From Salirhabdus salicampi (GTDB lineage Bacteria; Bacillota; Bacilli; Bacillales; Alkalibacillaceae): 64,000 nucleotides of DNA. The translations under genes and the position numbers were made by a program. The stretch covers positions 1,078,010-1,142,009 of the forward strand of contig NZ_JANBWE010000001.1 of assembly GCF_024259515.1 (NCBI RefSeq), read 5' to 3'. Below are positions 63,711 through 64,000 of this stretch, piece after piece (position 1 is the stretch's first letter; every line of letters starts with the position of its first letter). The notes beneath the pieces are model-generated. The model searched no databases and was not told the origin of the DNA. It saw only the letters and a program-made list of their open reading frames with translations.

Positions 63711-64000
63711 GGAGTATGCCATCTCCCCATTATCTGAACGCGTGCCGATATTTTACCGATCCTGTTTAATTAGATAAAATAAACTCTGAATAGTAAATTC
63801 GCAAAACATTGATATAGTAATAACTTTGAAACTACTCCCAAAAACTTTGATTAATATAATCAGGTCGAATTGTTGTGACTGCTAAACTAAATGTAACAGT
63901 TTCCGCTTGATAAGATTTAACACTTCTTGTCCATTAAGACTCTGGTGACTCTCCAAGAGATCCAGGAAAAAAACTAATTTTTCTTCTTAGACACTAGATA
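63711..64000. other. window end, no gene called
   Basis: Minus-strand frame LVFFLDLLESHQSLNGQEVL then NLIKRKLLHLV (about 63890-63985) is protein-like but only ~32 codons with no clear start. It may be a short peptide or the edge of a gene remnant. Confidence 0.35.

Overview
The window looks like chromosome from a low-GC Gram-positive spore-former of the Bacillaceae (Virgibacillus/Oceanobacillus/Bacillus-like). The evidence is strong AGGAGG-type ribosome binding sites, frequent TTG/GTG starts, an RlmCD-type TRAM methyltransferase, a CYP152-type P450, an F510_1955-type BNR protein and short intrinsic terminators. No rRNA, tRNA, CRISPR array or replication origin was recognised.

Layout. 0-10.5 kb: mixed chromosomal genes (two MFS transporters, a secreted LVIVD-repeat protein, a minus-strand Rieske/amidohydrolase pair, small exported proteins, rlmCD). 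11-23.7 kb: a catabolic block (IlvD-type dehydratase, FAD-dependent amine oxidase/PPO-like protein, DHDPS-family lyase, aldehyde dehydrogenase, complete TRAP transporter, RpiR regulator, SMP-30/strictosidine-synthase-like protein). It is consistent with uptake of an organic acid and conversion, via a DHDPS-family lyase/dehydratase and a semialdehyde dehydrogenase, to a central metabolite such as 2-oxoglutarate. 25-30.2 kb: a cell-envelope/metal-type locus (CcdA/DsbD-like membrane protein, BNR protein, OmpR/HK pair, SHOCT protein, Met-rich secreted peptide). 31-46 kb: three IS110-family copies (one intact, one frameshifted, one truncated), an SDR/P450 pair, an exported-protein pair and a degraded methyltransferase.

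40-48 kb is a run of small, unrelated, same-strand genes (histidine phosphatase, DinB, P-loop kinase, DUF2750, SMI1/KNR4 and others). Each is preceded by a copy of a short partly palindromic repeat with core resembling CTAACGGGGCAGGTTAGTT. The arrangement recalls a gene-cassette array, but no integrase is visible. All three IS110 copies abut this repeat. 49-50.9 kb is a gene graveyard.

52-59.3 kb is the most interesting locus. A c-di-GMP-I (GEMM) riboswitch followed by an intrinsic terminator precedes five co-directional genes: a membrane-anchored coiled-coil protein made of ~58-residue repeats, two different dynamin-like GTPases, a YaaW-like membrane protein, and a protein with a PD-(D/E)XK-like E...D...QxK motif plus a hydrophobic segment. 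Two junctions use the same 8-base ATGGATAA stop/start overlap. GIY-YIG and DUF4268/PD-(D/E)XK nuclease genes follow at 61.5-63.5 kb. I infer a membrane-remodelling or anti-phage-like system under second-messenger control; that role is not demonstrated by the sequence. Several genes also appear to use non-canonical ATA/ATT/ATC start codons.
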